Shown here in pieces: positions 7,299 through 9,453 of a DNA stretch of 9,453 nt. The notes beneath the pieces are model-generated. The model worked only from the letters and a program-made list of their open reading frames with translations, did no database searches and was not told the origin of the DNA. Position 1 is the first letter of the stretch. Every line of letters begins with the position of its first letter. The stretch comes from Thermoplasmata archaeon (GTDB lineage: Archaea; Thermoplasmatota; Thermoplasmata; Thermoplasmatales; Thermoplasmataceae), in contig JAKAAK010000113.1 of NCBI GenBank assembly GCA_021797025.1, positions 1 to 9,453 on the forward strand. The letters are read 5' to 3'. The translations under genes were made by a program, and so were the position numbers.

Positions 7299-7374
7299 CA
7301 GGAAATGATTAGGATTGTAGAAACCCATATTAGCTACCTCCTTTAAAAATATTTTAGTTACTGTGCAGATTGAC

Positions 7375-7379
7375 TTTTT
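7375..7379 (+). terminator. T-tract, possible MFS gene terminator
   Basis: A run of five T's lies about 77 bp after the MFS stop codon, in an AT-rich stretch. Archaeal transcription often ends at such tracts without a hairpin. Evidence is weak. Confidence 0.25.
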
Positions 7380-7488
7380 AATGCCCGGTATTTCTTGATT
7401 TATTATCACCAATGGAAATAGTTATCTCATAATGTATAGTTCATCGGGGCAAATGGGTGTTTTGATGTAGATATCAAGAATATTATAT

Positions 7489-7493
7489 AAAAA
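7489..7493 (-). terminator. T-tract, possible phosphatase gene terminator
   Basis: On the - strand, five T's follow the phosphatase stop codon almost immediately (reading TTTTTATATAATATTC). Such oligo-T tracts are typical archaeal termination sites, but the AT-rich context makes this weak evidence. Confidence 0.3.
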
Positions 7494-7494
7494 T

Positions 7495-8094
7495 TCATGA
7501 AAAGATAGACCTGATTTTATCATCCAGGTTTATTGCGCCGAGACACAGAACTCTCAGAGGCTCCTTTGCAATGACTGTCATGGACGCATTTTTTAGAGCC
7601 ATGCCGAAACTGTCAGCCTCTGAAAAGCCCAGGTAATATGAAGCTATGGCACGTATGGGGTCTGAATGTGATACAAATATGTATTTTCCATGATTGTCGT
7701 CAATGCAACCCTTTACCCGCTTCCATAAATGTTCCCATGGCTCCATTCCCAGATCGTCCCTTAGAGCTCCCGTGATGTGGGAATTTGGATATAGTTTTTC
7801 CTGAAATTCAGTAATACTGTGGCCATTTGCCTTTCCCAGATCTATTTCCCTGAGGCGATCATCTACCTTAATATCCAATCCAGTATAATTTGATATTATT
7901 GTAGCAGTATCATATGCCCTTTTTATCGGGCTGCTTACGATACCGTCAAATTTCATTCCCTGCAGCTGCATGGCAGTTCTTTCAGCCTGCATTTTACCTG
8001 TTTCTGTAAGGGAATTGTTTTCATTATCATCTGATAAAAGTTTTGCAACATTTATATCACTTTCCCCATGTCTTATGAATATATAGGCCCTCAT
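7495..8094 (-). CDS. Histidine phosphatase superfamily protein (phosphoglycerate mutase-like)
   Basis: The protein is a 199-aa member of the histidine (acid) phosphatase superfamily, with a phosphohistidine mechanism. Catalytic residues are all present: R8-H9-G10-E11 near the N-terminus, R59 in 'SSPIKRAYDTA', E83 in 'LREIDLG', and H143 in 'VSHSDPIRA'. 'SLTETGKMQAERTA' is the usual LTE-G-QA segment. The start is placed at ATG 8094 rather than ATG 8115, because the RHGE motif normally sits within the first ten or so residues and because a TATA-like box lies 22-33 nt upstream of 8094 but not of 8115. The longer form would add seven residues. Possible roles include a cofactor-dependent phosphoglycerate mutase (known in Thermoplasma) or a sugar/nucleoside phosphatase; sequence alone does not decide. 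It is transcribed alone, divergent from the next gene. Confidence 0.88.
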   Translation of the reverse strand: MRAYIFIRHGESDINVAKLLSDDNENNSLTETGKMQAERTAMQLQGMKFDGIVSSPIKRAYDTATIISNYTGLDIKVDDRLREIDLGKANGHSITEFQEKLYPNSHITGALRDDLGMEPWEHLWKRVKGCIDDNHGKYIFVSHSDPIRAIASYYLGFSEADSFGMALKNASMTVIAKEPLRVLCLGAINLDDKIRSIFS

Positions 8095-8115
8095 GAATAG
8101 TGATAAAACTACCAT

Positions 8116-8127
8116 TAATAAATATAT
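8116..8127 (-). promoter_or_regulatory. Possible promoter of the histidine phosphatase gene
   Basis: On the - strand, ATATATTTATTA lies 33 to 22 nt upstream of ATG 8094, matching leaderless TATA spacing. The corresponding position for the alternative ATG 8115 (near 8142) is GC-richer and has no box, which supports the shorter start. Confidence 0.5.
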
Positions 8128-8169
8128 ATTATAAACATATTTGCCGGATTTGCTTCCAGTAGAGTAAAG

Positions 8170-8177
8170 TATAGATA
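8170..8177 (+). promoter_or_regulatory. Possible promoter of the 129-aa protein gene
   Basis: TATAGATA lies 29 to 22 nt before the ATG at 8199, in the divergent spacer shared with the phosphatase gene. The placement fits a leaderless start; the match to a TATA box is modest. Confidence 0.35.
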
Positions 8178-8198
8178 CATAAAACTTATCTCTATATT

Positions 8199-8588
8199 AT
8201 GGAAATTTTCAAAAAGGAAAGAATTATTACAACAACAAAAAGTATCTCCGATCTGGTTAACGCATTTTCAACTTATCTCACTGATAATAAATGGAAGGTT
8301 CAGAGCAATGTAGAATCCGACAAGGCAATATTACAGGCTCAAAAATTCGGTATTTTAAGAGGTCTTGTTGCTGCTGACCGTGCCCTTACCTTTGTATTTA
8401 CCTCAGATTCCGGGCAGATTAAAGTTGAGGTCGGCGTAGGAAGACTCCTGGGCGATATTGCAGTTACAGCAATAGAGGTTATCCTGATTTCCGAGATATT
8501 TATTGTTGTGGATATTCCGGAGATTGCATGGTCCGACCATGTAGAAAAGGAACTTCTGGATGAGTTGCAAAATCTTGCCAATCAATAA
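8199..8588 (+). CDS. Small protein of unknown function
   Basis: I do not firmly recognise this 129-aa protein. It begins directly with M-E-I-F-K and shows no signal peptide. The first 80 residues look like a compact alpha/beta domain: a helix 'SISDLVNAFSTYLTDN', then strands around 'WKVQSNVES', 'AILQAQKF', 'ALTFVFTS' and 'IKVEVGVG'. Residues 83-104 are hydrophobic but broken by D86, E93 and E99, so they may be an amphipathic or partly buried helix rather than a normal membrane span. The tail (111-129) is a charged helix. The motif order (W-K-V-Q, then 'GLVAADRALTF', then V-E-V-G-x-G) is reminiscent of small uncharacterised proteins in other prokaryotes, but this is from memory and unverified. 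It has its own promoter-like box, standard codon use and a proper stop, so it is very likely a real single-gene unit. Confidence 0.75.
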   Translation: MEIFKKERIITTTKSISDLVNAFSTYLTDNKWKVQSNVESDKAILQAQKFGILRGLVAADRALTFVFTSDSGQIKVEVGVGRLLGDIAVTAIEVILISEIFIVVDIPEIAWSDHVEKELLDELQNLANQ

Positions 8589-8596
8589 CAACTTGG

Positions 8597-8618
8597 TTCG
8601 CTCAGTATACTAAGTGAA
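8597..8618. repeat. Imperfect palindrome upstream of second MFS gene
   Basis: A 22-bp imperfect inverted repeat has arms TTCGCTCAGTA and TACTAAGTGAA: nine of eleven base pairs match and one more is a G-T pair. The centre AGTATACT is a perfect 8-bp palindrome. The half-site TCAGTATA recurs as a direct copy at 8626-8633. It could be an operator for the MFS gene or an end structure for the preceding gene. Confidence 0.4.
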
Positions 8619-8640
8619 TGACAATTCAGTATAAATTAGA

Positions 8641-8661
8641 TTTTTAATACAATACCTTTTT
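8641..8661 (+). terminator. T-tracts, possible terminator of the 129-aa protein gene
   Basis: Two five-T runs (8641-8645 and 8657-8661) lie 53-73 bp after the stop codon. Oligo-T tracts act as archaeal terminators. Evidence is weak in AT-rich DNA. Confidence 0.35.
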
Positions 8662-8687
8662 ACTCTTCAATTCACACGAATATAGAA

Positions 8688-8704
8688 TTTAATATATAAT
8701 TAAA
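8688..8704 (+). promoter_or_regulatory. Promoter of the second MFS gene (TATA box)
   Basis: TTTAATATATAATTAAA, the strongest TATA-like element in the window, is centred 28 nt before the ATG at 8724, as expected for a leaderless archaeal transcript. A palindrome lies about 70 bp upstream of it. Confidence 0.55.
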
Positions 8705-8723
8705 AATCATCCATTACGGAGAT

Positions 8724-9453
8724 ATGGACAAAAAGGAATTATCTACATTCCCGGTTTACGGCGCGAGGCTTATTTATGGCATAAACTGGTTTGCTATTGC
8801 TCCGGGCTTTATCCTTATAGAAAGCCAGCTCCGTTTATCCGAGTTGCAGATCGGATTTGTTGCAACAAGTTTCTTTGTGGGACTCATGCCATTCCAGTTT
8901 ATCGGCGGGATTCTTGCATCCAGAATTTCCCCAAAGTACATAGCTATTTCAGGCCTATTCATTATAGGGATGTTCTCCATACTAACAGGCATTTCAGAAA
9001 CATTTTTCGAACTTTTTGCATCGCGGATGTCAGTGGGCATCGGAAGTGCCCTGTTTTCCTCACCGGCACTTGCACTTTTATCCGGAAATAGCGATAGTCA
9101 AACAATATCCAGAAGAACTGGAATGTACAATGCATTATTTGGAATAGGATCTGGAATAGGCATTACGGGATGGATATACCTTGATTCAGTTACAGGCTGG
9201 AGAAATTCCATGTTTATTTCTGGAATTCTTGCTCTTGCAGTAATTCCATTCATGTTCATGATCTCGCAAAAGCTCCATAAAGGATATAATTCCGGCGAAT
9301 TCTCGATCAATTATAAAAATATCATATGGAACAGATACAGATGGATGCTGGGGTTTTCAGCCGGAATCGGTGCACTGTCTGAAACCGTTGTATTATGTCA
9401 CGGGGACCAGAGGGAAAAACTTCAGGAATCATTGCCTGAATATAAATTCATAT
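8724..9453 (+). CDS. Major facilitator superfamily transporter (3' partial)
   Basis: The frame is open from ATG 8724 to the window edge (243 codons). The visible part shows six or seven membrane helices in MFS arrangement, starting with 'LIYGINWFAIAPGFILI' and 'IGFVATSFFVGLMPFQFIGG'. The motif A position reads 'GGILASRISPKYIA', with serine where the family has aspartate. The helix 4-5 region ('SRMSVGIGSALFSSPALALL', 'GMYNALFGIGSGIG') and 'TGWRNSMFISGI' are typical of MFS proteins. A charged cytoplasmic loop follows at about 180-205, and helix 7 starts near residue 211. The substrate is unknown, and the protein is not obviously a duplicate of the MFS protein at 6069-7298. The last ~20 codons lose the expected hydrophobic pattern, which may be a loop or a sequence error near the end. 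A strong TATA box precedes the ATG. Confidence 0.85.
   Translation, partial: MDKKELSTFPVYGARLIYGINWFAIAPGFILIESQLRLSELQIGFVATSFFVGLMPFQFIGGILASRISPKYIAISGLFIIGMFSILTGISETFFELFASRMSVGIGSALFSSPALALLSGNSDSQTISRRTGMYNALFGIGSGIGITGWIYLDSVTGWRNSMFISGILALAVIPFMFMISQKLHKGYNSGEFSINYKNIIWNRYRWMLGFSAGIGALSETVVLCHGDQREKLQESLPEYKFI

Larger units (their letters stand above)
7299..7494. other. Convergent intergenic spacer
   Basis: This 196-bp spacer lies between the 3' ends of the MFS gene and the histidine phosphatase gene. I see only very short ORFs (12-13 codons), two T-tracts listed separately, and no tRNA or other RNA fold that I can defend. Confidence 0.6.

Noticed and set aside
7305..7469. Two mini-ORFs of 12-13 codons after the first MFS gene
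   Set aside because: Too short, with no start-site signal, and they lie between convergent genes where transcription ends.
7382..7480. Possible pseudoknot: TGCCC/GGGCA and TTCTTGAT/ATCAAGAA pairs crossing each other in the convergent spacer
   Set aside because: An 8-bp inverted repeat is expected by chance fairly often in a 196-bp AT-rich stretch, and the crossing 5-bp stem adds little.
8095..8115. Seven-residue N-terminal extension of the histidine phosphatase
   Set aside because: The RHGE motif would lie unusually far from the N-terminus and no TATA-like box is correctly spaced for ATG 8115.
1..9453. Mobile elements, CRISPR arrays or defence genes
   Set aside because: No transposase or integrase motifs, regularly spaced repeats or target-site duplications were seen on either strand.

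Overview
The window looks like chromosomal DNA from an archaeon, most likely a Thermoplasmatales member (Ferroplasma/Acidiplasma/Cuniculiplasma type). This is inferred from the AT-rich base composition, heavy use of ATA and AGG/AGA codons, QueC (preQ0, hence archaeosine, synthesis), dolichol-phosphate-type sugar transfer genes, a GyaR-like dehydrogenase closely resembling Thermococcales glyoxylate reductases, and TATA-like boxes about 27 nt upstream of several start codons, the arrangement expected for leaderless archaeal transcripts. The lineage call is inference; no rRNA gene is present.

Left region (1-2653, + strand): the 3' part of a DPM1-like glycosyltransferase fused to a GtrA membrane domain, followed after one base by a 615-aa GT-C type polytopic glycosyltransferase with a sequon-rich C-terminal ectodomain. 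Together they look like a module for moving a polyprenyl-phosphate-linked sugar across the membrane and attaching it outside the cell. The visible GT2 half has lost its DxD motif.

Middle region (2583-5268, - strand): three tightly spaced genes read right to left. They encode a GyaR-like D-2-hydroxyacid dehydrogenase, QueC, and a zinc-type HemB. HemB overlaps the convergent GT-C gene by 71 bp at the 3' ends and may also have its own promoter.

Right region (5307-9453): a DedA-family membrane protein and an MFS transporter on the + strand (30 bp apart), a convergent 196-bp spacer, a histidine phosphatase on the - strand, a small conserved-looking protein of unknown function on the + strand, and the 5' part of a second MFS transporter that runs off the window. 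There are no rRNA or tRNA genes, CRISPR arrays or insertion sequences that I can see, and no gene-free stretch exceeds 300 bases. Most of the window is housekeeping or membrane functions. The most unusual parts are the degenerate GT2-GtrA fusion with its GT-C partner, and the cramped divergent promoter region at 5269-5306.
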